Positions 17,278-25,879 of a DNA stretch of 49,675 nt are shown piece by piece (within the stretch, counting starts at the first letter, position 1; each line of letters starts with the position of its first letter). The notes under the pieces were generated by a model that saw nothing but the letters and a program-made list of their open reading frames with translations, searched no databases and was not told the origin of the DNA. This DNA is from Clostridiaceae bacterium. GTDB lineage: Bacteria; Bacillota; Clostridia; TANB77; CAG-508. The stretch lies in NCBI GenBank assembly GCA_021771025.1, contig JAETPW010000021.1, positions 1 to 49,675 on the forward strand, written 5' to 3'. The translations under genes and the position numbers were made by a program.

Positions 17278-19727
17278 TTTACTACAACTCTCTCTTCTTC
17301 TACTCCAATTTTGTTTTTCTTACTCGTAGAAAGACGTCCATCTAAGATCTCTTCTGCTAATCTATCTTCTACTAAACTTTGAATGGTTCTTCTTAATGGT
17401 CTTGCTCCAAAGTTTTTATCAATTCCTTTTTTAGCCACTAATTCTTTTACTTCTGGTGCTAATTCAATTTCGATTTTTTGATTTTTTAATCGTTTAGTTA
17501 CTTCTTTTAACATGATATCAATAATTTGTGATATTTCTTCATCATTTAGTTTATGGAACACAATGATTTCATCAATACGATTAATAAATTCTGGTCTTAG
17601 TTCACGTTTAACTACTTCCATAACTTCTTTTTTGCTTTGTTCGTATTGTTTTTGGCTATCTTTTTCTTCTTCTCGATTACTAAATCCTAATGCTTTTTTA
17701 TCGGTGATGACTCTTGCTCCTAAGTTTGAGGTCATAATGATAACTGTATTTTTAAAATTAACGGTTCTTCCTTGGCTGTCGGTTAAACGTCCATCTTCTA
17801 GAATCTGTAGTAACATATTCATTACATCTGGATGGGCTTTTTCGATTTCATCAAAGAGAATAACAGCATATGGTTTTCTTCTGATTTTTTCTGTTAGTTG
17901 TCCTCCTTCATCAAAACCTACATAACCAGGAGGCGAACCAATTAATTTGGATACAGAATGTGGTTCCATATATTCTGACATATCAATACGAATCATGGCA
18001 TTTTCATCACCAAATAATGTTTCTGCTAAAGCTTTTGATAATTCCGTTTTCCCCACTCCAGTAGGACCTAAAAATAGGAATGAACCAATTGGTCTTTTGG
18101 GATCTTTTAACCCTACCCTTCCTCTTCGAATGGCTTTTGCTACTGCTTCTACTGCTTCATTTTGCCCAACAACACGTTCGTGTAGTGACTTTTCTAGGTT
18201 CTTTAATTTTTCATTTTCGTCTTCGGTAATTTTTTGGGCTGGAATTCCTGTCCAACTACTAATTACTTCGGCTATATTTTCTTCCGTTATGTTGGTTACT
18301 TCTTTGGTATTCTTACTTTTCCATTTATTTTCTTCTTTTTCGTATTTCTCTTTTAGTTCTCTTTCTTGATCTCTTAACTTTGCTGCCTTTTCAAATTTCT
18401 GATTGCGGACGGCTTCTTCTTTATTTTTTTGAATTTCTTCAATTTTTTCTTCTAATTCTTTTAATGACTCTGGCTCTGTATAGGTTTTTAGCCTAGCGCG
18501 AGAGGCAGCCTCATCAATTAGATCAATGGCTTTGTCTGGTAAAAAACGATCATTGATGTAGCGAACAGAAAGGCTAACTGCTGCTTCGATTGCTTCATCC
18601 GTTATTTTTACGTTATGATGAGCTTCGTATTTATCACGGATTCCGGTTAAAATCTTGATGGTATCTTTTTCAGATGGTTCACTCACTGTTACTGGGCTAA
18701 ACCTTCTTTCTAATGCTGAGTCTTTTTCAATGTATTTGCGATATTCGTTTAGCGTAGTTGCTCCTACTAGTTGTATTTCTCCTCTCGCTAATAATGGTTT
18801 TAAGATATTAGCTGCATCAATTGCTCCTTCCGCTGCCCCTGCTCCTACAATGGTATGAATCTCATCAATAAATAAAATAACATCACCTGCTTTTTTTACT
18901 TCATTTAATGCTTTTTTGATTCTTTCCTCAAAGTCTCCTCTGTATTTTGCTCCCGCTACCATTCCTGAAATATCTAATGTTACTACACGTTTATCTTTCA
19001 ATAATTCTGGAACATCTCCAGCCACTATTTTTTCCGCTAACCCTTCTACTACTGCCGTTTTTCCTACTCCCGGTTCACCAATTAGGCAAGGATTGTTTTT
19101 CGTTCTTCGTGATAAAATTTGAATTACTCGTTCAATTTCGTCTTTTCTTCCAACAATAGGGTCAAGTTTACCTTCTTCTGCTTGTTTGGTTAAGTCTTCG
19201 CCAAATTGATTTAAGGTAGGAGTTTGGTTATAGCTTCCCTTTTTTGTATTTTTTGTTGTATTTGCCTTACTTCCTTCACTTCCCGAATAATTTTCTCCTT
19301 CATTAATGACTTTAATAATTTCATTATATAATTTAGGAATATTCACATTTAAATCTAATAAAATACGAGCTGCTACACTATCTCCTTCTCTTAAAATACC
19401 AATTAATAGATGTTCTGTTCCAATAAAATTATACCCTAATTTTCTGGCTTCTAGAAATGCTACTTCTACTACTCGTTTTGTTCTAGGAGTAAAATCAATA
19501 ATTTGATCGGTAGGTTCTTCCCTTCCTACTAATTCTTCTATTTTATCCAATATTCTATCAGCTGTTACCTCTTGATTTTGAAGTACTTTACTAGCAATTC
19601 CATTATTTTCTTCTGCTAATCCATACAAAATATGTTCTGTTCCAATGTAACTATGCCCTAGTTCTAAAGCAATATCACTAGCAATTTCAATAGCTTGATT
19701 GCTACTATTGGTAAATTTGTACGTCAT
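17274..19727 (-). CDS. clpC: ClpC-type AAA+ unfoldase
   Basis: 817 residues from the ATG at 19727. It unfolds substrates for the ClpP protease, including proteins marked by arginine phosphorylation by McsB. The double Clp-N repeat (1-145) is followed by AAA1 ([24 protein letters not shown]), a middle domain with a UVR-like motif ([20 protein letters not shown]), then AAA2 ([27 protein letters not shown]; sensor 2 GARPLRR). It is the last gene of ctsR-mcsA-mcsB-clpC. A REP-like hairpin separates it from mcsB. Expected to be under CtsR. Confidence 0.97.
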   Translation of the reverse strand: MTYKFTNSSNQAIEIASDIALELGHSYIGTEHILYGLAEENNGIASKVLQNQEVTADRILDKIEELVGREEPTDQIIDFTPRTKRVVEVAFLEARKLGYNFIGTEHLLIGILREGDSVAARILLDLNVNIPKLYNEIIKVINEGENYSGSEGSKANTTKNTKKGSYNQTPTLNQFGEDLTKQAEEGKLDPIVGRKDEIERVIQILSRRTKNNPCLIGEPGVGKTAVVEGLAEKIVAGDVPELLKDKRVVTLDISGMVAGAKYRGDFEERIKKALNEVKKAGDVILFIDEIHTIVGAGAAEGAIDAANILKPLLARGEIQLVGATTLNEYRKYIEKDSALERRFSPVTVSEPSEKDTIKILTGIRDKYEAHHNVKITDEAIEAAVSLSVRYINDRFLPDKAIDLIDEAASRARLKTYTEPESLKELEEKIEEIQKNKEEAVRNQKFEKAAKLRDQERELKEKYEKEENKWKSKNTKEVTNITEENIAEVISSWTGIPAQKITEDENEKLKNLEKSLHERVVGQNEAVEAVAKAIRRGRVGLKDPKRPIGSFLFLGPTGVGKTELSKALAETLFGDENAMIRIDMSEYMEPHSVSKLIGSPPGYVGFDEGGQLTEKIRRKPYAVILFDEIEKAHPDVMNMLLQILEDGRLTDSQGRTVNFKNTVIIMTSNLGARVITDKKALGFSNREEEKDSQKQYEQSKKEVMEVVKRELRPEFINRIDEIIVFHKLNDEEISQIIDIMLKEVTKRLKNQKIEIELAPEVKELVAKKGIDKNFGARPLRRTIQSLVEDRLAEEILDGRLSTSKKNKIGVEEERVVVK

Positions 19728-19750
19728 TTTTTTCACCTTTCCTTTCTTTT

Positions 19751-19806
19751 TTCGTTTTGGGGACGGTTCTCAAAACGAAGATTTTTTCGTTTTAGGGACA
19801 GGTCCC
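19751..19806. repeat. REP-like hairpin, copy between mcsB and clpC
   Basis: TTGGGGACGGTTCT ... TTTTAGGGACAGGTCCC with inner AAAACGAA/TTCGTTTT pairing. It is nearly the reverse complement of 29291-29345. Confidence 0.8.
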
Positions 19807-20817
19807 TTATTTTTCCTGTATTATTTTTTGAATTACTTCTGCCCTTTTTATTTCACGGTCAATCGGGTCATATTGCTTGCCTAACCATTTTTGCATATTG
19901 GCTGGTTTTGTGTATAAGTATAATTTTTGTACTTTACTGTCTGTTAATTCTGGAAGAATTCCTAAATCTGTTCCTACTTTGATCATGGATAAAAGATTTC
20001 TGGTTTCTTCATAAGAAATTTTTCTTGCGTTGGTTAAAATTCCATAGTTTCGATAAATTTGGTCTTCTAATTCGATATTGTTTTGTGCTAAAAATTTTCT
20101 AGCTTTTCTTTCTTGTTCCACAATTTTTTCGGTTATTACTTGTATGCTTTCAATAATTTCTTTTTCAGTTACCCCTAATGTTTTTTGATTCGAAATTTGG
20201 AACATATCTCCTGTGCTTTGACTATTGTCGCCATAAATACCACGAATGTTAATTTCAAAATGGCTCATGGCATCCATTACTTGACGTATATTTCCTGTTG
20301 CTAATAAAGCTGGTAAATGAACCATGACAGATGCTTTTAATCCTGTTCCACAATTGTTTGGATAGGCAGTTAAATAACCATATTTCTCACTGGTGGCATA
20401 CGTTAATACCTCTTCTAATTTTTGATCTAATTCTATGGCATAGTTTAGCGTATTATTTAGATCAAACCCACTACTAAATACTTGAATACGTAAATGGTCT
20501 TCATCACCAATCATGATGCAAATATTTTCTTCATCGTTAATGATAATTGATCCTTCTTCATGCTTTAAGGCAAATTCTGGACTAATTAGATTTTTTTCTA
20601 CTAAACTCATTTTAGTAATATCGTCCATATTGCTTAGTGGCAACATTTTTAATCCATATCCTATGTTAAATAACGATTCTTTTATTTTATTTTCTAACGC
20701 CTGTTTCTCTTCTTTGGTTTCTAGGTGAAAACGAAAGCCTGCCAAGTTTCTGGCAAATCGTATTCTTGTGCTAATGACTACATCAGAATCTGTTCCACTT
20801 TGTAAATACCAACTCAT
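19807..20817 (-). CDS. mcsB: protein-arginine kinase McsB
   Basis: 336 residues from the ATG at 20817 (GAGGAAAAG upstream). A longer frame reads into the upstream repeat and is not credible. This ATP:guanido phosphotransferase phosphorylates arginines of CtsR and misfolded proteins, marking them for ClpCP. Seen here: SSR-like start ISTRIRFARNLAGFRF, YGYLTAYPNNCGTGLKASVMVHLPAL (with the catalytic-region Cys), and IRGIYGDNS. Upstream is mcsA, its activator; downstream is clpC. Confidence 0.95.
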   Translation of the reverse strand: MSWYLQSGTDSDVVISTRIRFARNLAGFRFHLETKEEKQALENKIKESLFNIGYGLKMLPLSNMDDITKMSLVEKNLISPEFALKHEEGSIIINDEENICIMIGDEDHLRIQVFSSGFDLNNTLNYAIELDQKLEEVLTYATSEKYGYLTAYPNNCGTGLKASVMVHLPALLATGNIRQVMDAMSHFEINIRGIYGDNSQSTGDMFQISNQKTLGVTEKEIIESIQVITEKIVEQERKARKFLAQNNIELEDQIYRNYGILTNARKISYEETRNLLSMIKVGTDLGILPELTDSKVQKLYLYTKPANMQKWLGKQYDPIDREIKRAEVIQKIIQEK

Positions 20818-20850
20818 CTTTTCCTCTTTTCTTGTCCTTTCTAGGGTGGG

Positions 20851-20950
20851 TGTCCAATTGGGGACGGTTACAAAATGGACATTTTTTTGTCCTTTTTGTA
20901 CCTGTCCCGAAAAGGACAAAAAATGTCCCAAACAGAAATGTCCCTAAAAG
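20851..20950. repeat. REP-like hairpin cluster between mcsA and mcsB
   Basis: AATTGGGGACGGTTACAAAA ... TTTTTGTACCTGTCCC, followed by further GGACAAAAAATGTCCC pairing. Same family as 19751 and 34260. Confidence 0.75.
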
Positions 20951-20951
20951 G

Positions 20952-21500
20952 TCATTTTAATTTTTTTATTTCATCTCTAATTTTGGCTGCTTCTTCGTAG
21001 CGTTCTTCTTGAATAGCTTGTTTTAACTGTTCTTCTAGTTTTTCCTTTTCTGTTTTTGGTTCTTCTGCTTTTTGTTTTGGCTTTGCTTGTTTAATGTGAT
21101 TATCGGATATTTTTCCTAATCTTCCTACATGACGATTGGCTCCTTGGATTCGTTTTAATATAGGATCCATTTTGTCTTCAAATGTTTCATAACAGTTTGG
21201 GCATCCGAATCTTCCGGTACTTACAATGTCATCAAAACTTGATTTACAGCTATTACATTCAATGTTTTTCATTTCGTTTAGGTATGGCATAAATGCTGGG
21301 CTGTTAAAGTCTTCTAATAGACTTCCGAAAAAACTAGGAAAGTCTAGTGGCATGGCAAAATTCATTGCTTTTTCCATTTGACTGGTTATTCCTAATTTTT
21401 GGCTACATTCTTCACATAAATGGTATTCTTTTTTTACTCCATTGATGTTTTCTAAATAATTGACATTAGCTTCTCTTTTTTGACAGTTTTCACATAACAT
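20952..21500 (-). CDS. mcsA: McsA, activator of McsB
   Basis: 182 residues from the ATG at 21500, 8 nt after AAGGAG. Four zinc-binding Cys pairs are visible: MLCENCQKR, HLCEECSQ, ECNSCKSS and GCPNCYETF. A UVR motif near the C-terminus (QLKQAIQEERYEEAAKIRDE) matches the family. McsA binds and activates McsB and helps to inactivate CtsR under stress. Second gene of the operon. Confidence 0.95.
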   Translation of the reverse strand: MLCENCQKREANVNYLENINGVKKEYHLCEECSQKLGITSQMEKAMNFAMPLDFPSFFGSLLEDFNSPAFMPYLNEMKNIECNSCKSSFDDIVSTGRFGCPNCYETFEDKMDPILKRIQGANRHVGRLGKISDNHIKQAKPKQKAEEPKTEKEKLEEQLKQAIQEERYEEAAKIRDEIKKLK

Positions 21501-21566
21501 ATAAATCACTCCTTTTCTTTATTTTATGATTTTGCCTAAGTTTTTGGTTATTGGTCATCAAAAATA

Positions 21567-22016
21567 CTATTCTATATTAAGTAGCATATTTTTGAATATT
21601 CTTGCTCTAACCTCATCTTTTATTTGTGTATCTAATTTTAGCACATTGTCACTGGTTGCTACTTTTAGTAATTTTGCTTCCTGCCTAGTGATGATATCAT
21701 AAGTGAGGAAGTCACTGATTAAGATGTCTACTTCATTTGCTGTCATTTCTTTTCCGATATGATTAATGATGTGAGTTAAGTAGTCTGATTTATCTGTATT
21801 AATTTTTCGAATTTTGATGTTTCCTCCACCACCACGTTTGCTTTCTACGTAATAGCCTTGTGATGGTCTAAACCTTGTGGAGATGACATAGTTGATTTGT
21901 GATGGTACACAGTTAAACTGATGGGCTAATTCGTTTCTTTGGATTTCAATGGCTTCTTGTTCTTCTTCATCAAATAGTTCTTTGATGAATTCTTCTATCA
22001 TATCCGATATTCTCAT
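21567..22016 (-). CDS. ctsR: CtsR, class III stress-gene repressor
   Basis: 149 residues from the ATG at 22016 (AAAGGGGTGG upstream). The winged-helix N-terminus includes LAHQFNCVPSQINYVISTRF and the glycine-rich wing ESKRGGGGNIKIRK, which inserts in the DNA minor groove and holds the arginine that McsB-type kinases target. The C-terminal four-helix part mediates dimerisation. It is the first gene of the operon, with an exact CtsR operator in its own promoter, so it autoregulates. Confidence 0.96.
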   Translation of the reverse strand: MRISDMIEEFIKELFDEEEQEAIEIQRNELAHQFNCVPSQINYVISTRFRPSQGYYVESKRGGGGNIKIRKINTDKSDYLTHIINHIGKEMTANEVDILISDFLTYDIITRQEAKLLKVATSDNVLKLDTQIKDEVRARIFKNMLLNIE

Positions 22017-22047
22017 GATATCCACCCCTTTTATTGTATGTTTTGTT

Positions 22048-22107
22048 TTTGACTTTGACTTTCTTTGACCTACATATTAATTATACTTTTTTTGGTTCAT
22101 CTTTCAA
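22048..22107 (-). promoter_or_regulatory. ctsR promoter with CtsR operator
   Basis: Minus strand TTGAAA (22102-22107), 16 bp, TATAAT (22080-22085). Downstream is GGTCAAAGAAAGTCAAA (22054-22070), an exact match to the CtsR heptad tandem, plus a third partial heptad to 22048. Binding would cover the transcription start. Confidence 0.92.
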
Positions 22108-22187
22108 TCTTCAAATTTTATTGTTTATAGTGACTTTTGTATATTTTTCTTTTGTTTTTGTGTTTTTTTACGTTTTTTCTCATTTTT

Positions 22188-22466
22188 TTACTTTTTGTCG
22201 GTTTTTTCTTCTTTATTTTCTGGTTTTGTCATTTCTTCTAGTTCATTTGCTCTTTGTTTTTGTTTTGTGGGTGGAACCCAAGCAAAATAGGTTGACACAA
22301 ATTCTCCATATTGTGTTACGTCTTCTCCTATTTCTTGATTGGCAAAATTGACTTGTTCTCTTCTTTCTTCTTCGATATGATCATTTATTTTTTCTTGATT
22401 TTGGACTAGGTTTCCTTTCCTTACTAGGTTTTGGTCTATTTCTTGTTTATTTTCTTTTTCATTCAT
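22188..22466 (-). CDS. small charged protein of unknown function
   Basis: 92 residues; AAAGGAAG stands about 10 nt before the ATG. The chain is strongly hydrophilic, rich in Glu, Lys, Asn and Gln, with no Cys and no membrane segment; it is probably disordered apart from a central FANQEIGEDVTQYGEF stretch. It sits between the divergent ctsR operon and ylbJ. Family not recognised. Confidence 0.6.
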   Translation of the reverse strand: MNEKENKQEIDQNLVRKGNLVQNQEKINDHIEEERREQVNFANQEIGEDVTQYGEFVSTYFAWVPPTKQKQRANELEEMTKPENKEEKTDKK

Positions 22467-22593
22467 GATGATTCTTCCTTTCTTTTTTCGTTTTTATAGG
22501 TATGTGCTTTTTTGGGCTTTTTTATTCACTTTTTTATTATTTTTTTAGTCATGAACTTTTTGCTTATACATATACTCAAAGTAAGGTGATGTC

Positions 22594-23653
22594 ATGTTTT
22601 CAAAATGCCAATTTTGGGTGATTAAAGTAAAACGTAATTTTTTGGCTTTAGCTTTTTTGGCTTTTACGTTTTGTTTACTTCTTTTTTCTCCTGTTAATCT
22701 TCCTGCGGTAAAAACAGGATTAACTCTTTGGGCTGGATCGGTTGTTCCTTCTCTTTTTCCTTTTTTTGTGTCTACCGAATTATTAATGCACACCAATATT
22801 GTGTATTTTTTGGGACGTTTATTAGAAGGTTTAATGAAACCTCTTTTTGGTATTCGTGGAGAGGGTGCTTTTGGTTTTATGATGGGACTGATTAGTGGTT
22901 ATCCTGTTGGTGCTAAAATTGCTTGCCGTTTTCGTGAAAATCAAGTTTGTTCTAAAACGGAATGTGAACGATTATTAAGTTTTACGAATAATTCTGGTCC
23001 TCTTTTTATTATTGGTACTTGTCGGAATTAGTATGTTTGGTAGTACTACTATTGGTATTTTGCTGTTAATTACTCATATTTTAGCCTGCATAACAGTAGG
23101 AATTTTATTTCGTTTTTGGCGTGCATCAGATGATACTGACACCCTATCTTTGGCTAAAAATAAAGCTACTTCCTCTTCTCGTTTTGTCCACCTTTCTAAT
23201 TTAGGAGGTGTTTTGGCGGAAAGTATTACGAGCAGTATTTCTACTATATTGATGATTGGTGGATTTGTGGTTATTTTTTCGAGTGTCATTTCTATTTTAA
23301 AAGCGAGTGGTATTTTGACTACGATGAGTATGATGATTTCTCCTCTTTTTCATTTTTTCCATCTTGATTCTGTTTTTATTTCCCCACTTCTTACAGGATT
23401 ATTGGAAATTACGAATGGGATAAATTTAATTGCTCATGTAAAGGTAAAAGAAATTTCTCTTTCTATTATTTTTACGTCTTTTTTATTAGGGTTTGGTGGT
23501 ATTTCAGTATTGTTACAAGTTTGGAGTATTACGTCTAAAACTGATTTGTCTATTAAGCCGTATGTATATGGTAAATTACTTCATGGGGTACTTGCTGCTC
23601 TTTATACTTTTTTGGCTATTTCTATTTTTCCTTTTTTGAATCTTGATTTATGA
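22594..23653 (+). CDS. ylbJ: sporulation integral membrane protein YlbJ-like, needing one +1 frameshift
   Basis: Two frames join into about 352 residues. Frame 1 carries KTGLTLWAGSVVPSLFPFFV and ISGYPVGAKIACRF, motifs of the YlbJ/nucleoside-recognition transporter-like family used for spore cortex formation. It stops at TAG 23029 just after IIGTC. The +1 frame goes on GISMFGSTTIGILLLITHIL to the end at 23653. The join is TGT CGG AAT (23020-23028): skipping one base restores the frame with GGA. Start ATG after AAGGTG. About eight membrane helices are expected. The 3' neighbour at 23714 may also be sporulation-related. Confidence 0.82.
23020..23028 (+). other. +1 frameshift site of ylbJ (UGU CGG A)
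   Basis: Zero frame TGT CGG AAT TAG stops at once; skipping the C gives GGA ATT AGT ATG and continues the protein. Skipping the T of TGT instead would give GTC (Val) before GGA. Confidence 0.7.
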
Positions 23654-23713
23654 TTTTGGTTATTATTCTTCGAGTTCGTACATATAGTTAAACTAGATAG
23701 GAGTTGATTTTAA

Positions 23714-23965
23714 ATGGAACGCGATGTTAACAATTTTCCTCCTTTTATGGATTATGGGATGCCTCCACAAGGTGCGGATATGAATGATTTATATAAAGAT
23801 CCTATGTTTAATCCTATGGTTCAATATGAACAGGCATATATGTATTATCGCTATTTATGTATGCAGATGGATTATAAAATGAAGTGTAAAGAATATGAAA
23901 AAATGTGTGGAGATTATTCTCGCTCAGTAAATAACGGGGAACGAGAAAAAAGAAGAGTAGAATAG
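23714..23965 (+). CDS. small Met/Tyr-rich protein, possible spore-coat type
   Basis: 83 residues, Shine-Dalgarno ATAGGAG before the ATG. The composition is unusual: a Pro/Met/Asp-rich N-terminus (FPPFMDYGMPPQGADMND) then VQYEQAYMYYRYLCMQMDYK with many Tyr and Met, and a basic tail. This resembles small coat-associated proteins and it follows ylbJ, but the family is not recognised, so the coat role is only a guess. Confidence 0.6.
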   Translation: MERDVNNFPPFMDYGMPPQGADMNDLYKDPMFNPMVQYEQAYMYYRYLCMQMDYKMKCKEYEKMCGDYSRSVNNGEREKRRVE

Positions 23966-23985
23966 AATGATTTTATTCTATTTTT

Positions 23986-24018
23986 GAGGGGATAACATTA
24001 TCATGACGTTATCCCCTC
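23986..24018. terminator. strong hairpin between convergent genes
   Basis: GAGGGGATAAC (23986-23996) and GTTATCCCCTC (24008-24018) pair perfectly over 11 bp. It separates the plus-strand gene at 23714 from eno. Confidence 0.75.
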
Positions 24019-24037
24019 TATGGTATTCTATATTAGT

Positions 24038-25312
24038 TTATTTTGGTTCGTATAATTGATATTCAATTGTTAATAATCGGTTATACTTCGCTACTCGGTC
24101 TGTTCTACATGGTGCTCCTGTTTTGATTTGTCCACTATTTACGGCTACTGCTAAGTCAGCAATGGTAGTATCTTCTGTTTCTCCTGAACGGTGCGAAATG
24201 ATAGTACGGTATCCGTTTTCTTTTGCTGTTTGAATCGTATCTAATGTTTCGGTTAGTGTACCAATTTGATTTGGTTTGATTAAAATGCTAGTAGCTATTT
24301 TTTCTTTTATTCCTTTTTCTAGTCTTTTTCGATTTGTTACAAATAAGTCATCTCCTACTAGTTGTACTTTATTTGCTAGGTTTTGGGTTAATTTTTTCCA
24401 CCCTTCCCAGTCTTCTTCTCCTAGTCCGTCTTCGATGGAAACAATGGGATATTTTTGGCATAAAGTTTCCAGATATTGAATCATTTCGTCTTGTGTTTTT
24501 AATTCTTTGGTTTTCCAGAAGTAGTATCCTTCTTTTCCTATTTTTTGTGCTTCTTCTACCATTTCGGTACTAGCAATATCTAGTGCTAAACCAATATCTT
24601 TTCCTGGTTCATACCCTGCTTTTTGAATGGCTTCGATAATTACTTCTAAAGCTTGTTCTTCGCTGTCTAAATTAGGAGCAAAACCTCCTTCATCTCCCAC
24701 AGCCACTGAAAATCCTTTTTCTTTTAATACTTTTTTCAAGGTATGATAAATTTCTGTTCCTCTTTTTAATCGTTCAGCAAATGTAATACTTCCTAATGGC
24801 ATAATCATAAATTCTTGGATACTTATGTTATTATCAGAATGTTTTCCTCCGTTTAAAATATTCATCATAGGGATTGGTAGTTGATTAGCATTGATTCCTC
24901 CCATATAATTATATAGCTCCATTCCTAAAGAACTAGCGGCAGCTCTTGCTACGGCAAGAGATACGCCTAGAGTTGCATTTGCTCCTAAATTGGATTTATT
25001 TAAGGTATCGTCTAATAAAATTAGTTCTTCATCAACTTTTCGTTGTTCGTAAACATTCATATCAACTAATTTTTTGGCGATCTTTTTATTGACATTTTCT
25101 ACTGCCTTGGTAACGCCTTTTCCTAAGAATCGTGTTTTGTCATTGTCACGTAGTTCTACTGCTTCAAAACTTCCTGTTGAAGCTCCTGATGGCACTAAAG
25201 CAACTCCTGAAAACCCACCTTCGGTTACCACTTCTACTTGAATGGTCGGATTTCCTCTTGAGTCTAGTACTTCTAATGCTTGTACATTTTTGATGGCTAG
25301 ATAATCTTTCAT
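24038..25312 (-). CDS. eno: enolase
   Basis: 424 residues from the ATG at 25312, after AAGGAGG (a longer frame upstream has no support). Converts 2-phosphoglycerate to phosphoenolpyruvate in glycolysis. Seen: [15 protein letters not shown], the acid/base region [10 protein letters not shown], Mg ligands in [19 protein letters not shown] and VGDDLFVTN, then [13 protein letters not shown] and [11 protein letters not shown]. All catalytic residues appear intact. Confidence 0.97.
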   Translation of the reverse strand: MKDYLAIKNVQALEVLDSRGNPTIQVEVVTEGGFSGVALVPSGASTGSFEAVELRDNDKTRFLGKGVTKAVENVNKKIAKKLVDMNVYEQRKVDEELILLDDTLNKSNLGANATLGVSLAVARAAASSLGMELYNYMGGINANQLPIPMMNILNGGKHSDNNISIQEFMIMPLGSITFAERLKRGTEIYHTLKKVLKEKGFSVAVGDEGGFAPNLDSEEQALEVIIEAIQKAGYEPGKDIGLALDIASTEMVEEAQKIGKEGYYFWKTKELKTQDEMIQYLETLCQKYPIVSIEDGLGEEDWEGWKKLTQNLANKVQLVGDDLFVTNRKRLEKGIKEKIATSILIKPNQIGTLTETLDTIQTAKENGYRTIISHRSGETEDTTIADLAVAVNSGQIKTGAPCRTDRVAKYNRLLTIEYQLYEPK

Positions 25313-25484
25313 TTTTTTCCTCCTTAGACTTTTGGTTTTAGTATATGTGGGAGGTTTGAAAAATATTCCTATTTTTTTCATTATTATCATGGTCATTCTT
25401 AGAATATTACTATTTTGTAATATTTTAGGAATGATCTGTAAAAAAATTCCATAGTATAGGTTAAAATTGAATAAAAAAATATGT

Positions 25485-25513
25485 TTGACATATACTAAAA
25501 AAAGTAGTATACT
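25485..25513 (+). promoter_or_regulatory. promoter of the putative antitoxin RNA
   Basis: TTGACA (25485-25490), exactly 17 bp, TATACT (25508-25513): near consensus, with no ORF downstream. Confidence 0.8.
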
Positions 25514-25519
25514 ATAAAT

Positions 25520-25590
25520 AACTTAAGTTAATCAGCTGATGTCAGATTGACGACCGAACTAAGTGAATTGCGATCACTTAGTTCTTTTTT
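25520..25590 (+). ncRNA. putative type I antitoxin RNA (par RNA II-like)
   Basis: A transcript of about 71 nt is defined by the promoter at 25485 and a strong terminator (GAACTAAGTGA 25556-25566 with TCACTTAGTTC 25574-25584, then T6). Nucleotides 25535-25555 (GCTGATGTCA, 6 nt, CGACC) repeat with the same spacing at 25721-25741, where they are antisense to the start and Shine-Dalgarno region of the small ORF on the other strand. Its terminator loop AATTGCGAT is also the exact complement of the terminator loop of that mRNA. Confidence 0.65.
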
Positions 25591-25594
25591 ATGC

Positions 25595-25627
25595 AAAAAA
25601 CAAGAGTGCAATTGCGATACACTCTTG
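25595..25627 (-). terminator. terminator of the putative toxin mRNA
   Basis: Minus strand CAAGAGTG and CACTCTTG pair, followed by TTTTTT. The loop holds ATCGCAATT, complementary to the antitoxin terminator loop. Confidence 0.8.
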
Positions 25628-25638
25628 CAAGGCTATTT

Positions 25639-25731
25639 CTAGTCTTTCTTTTGCTCATCAGCATCTGATTTTGTTTCTTTGTCTTTCAAAATCAACTCTA
25701 TCAAATGCCAAATCAAATCTGCTGATGTCAT
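25639..25731 (-). CDS. putative type I toxin, 30 residues
   Basis: ATG at 25731, 8 nt after GGAGG. The peptide has a hydrophobic amphipathic N-half (MTSADLIWHLIELILKD) and a highly charged C-half rich in Lys, Asp and Glu, the layout of Fst-type membrane toxins, though less hydrophobic. The mRNA 5' region can fold: CCTTTTC upstream pairs with GAAAGG of the Shine-Dalgarno sequence, which would hold translation down. It converges with a small RNA carrying matching antisense repeats. No family match can be claimed from sequence memory. Confidence 0.55.
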   Translation of the reverse strand: MTSADLIWHLIELILKDKETKSDADEQKKD

Positions 25732-25778
25732 TTGTGCGACCTCCTTTCCTAAAGTTTTCCTTTGAAAAGGATGATGTT

Positions 25779-25825
25779 ATTATAATAAAAAATCTGTTAA
25801 AACACAATATGTTTTAACAGATTTT
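25779..25825 (-). terminator. recN terminator overlapping the toxin promoter
   Basis: A 15-bp stem (25789-25803 with 25811-25825) is followed by T6 on the minus strand. TTGTGT (25802-25807), 17 bp and TATAAT (25779-25784) inside it form a candidate promoter for the small ORF. Confidence 0.7.
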
Positions 25826-25879
25826 CAGGGTCACTTGTTACTAAATATAACTTTTTCACAAAGTTAGTTCAAACAAAAT

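Noticed and set aside
22034..22351. Hydrophobic open frame opposite ctsR promoter and the 22188 gene
   Set aside because: Phe/Leu-rich translation typical of the complement of A-rich sequence; it covers the CtsR operator and has no Shine-Dalgarno.
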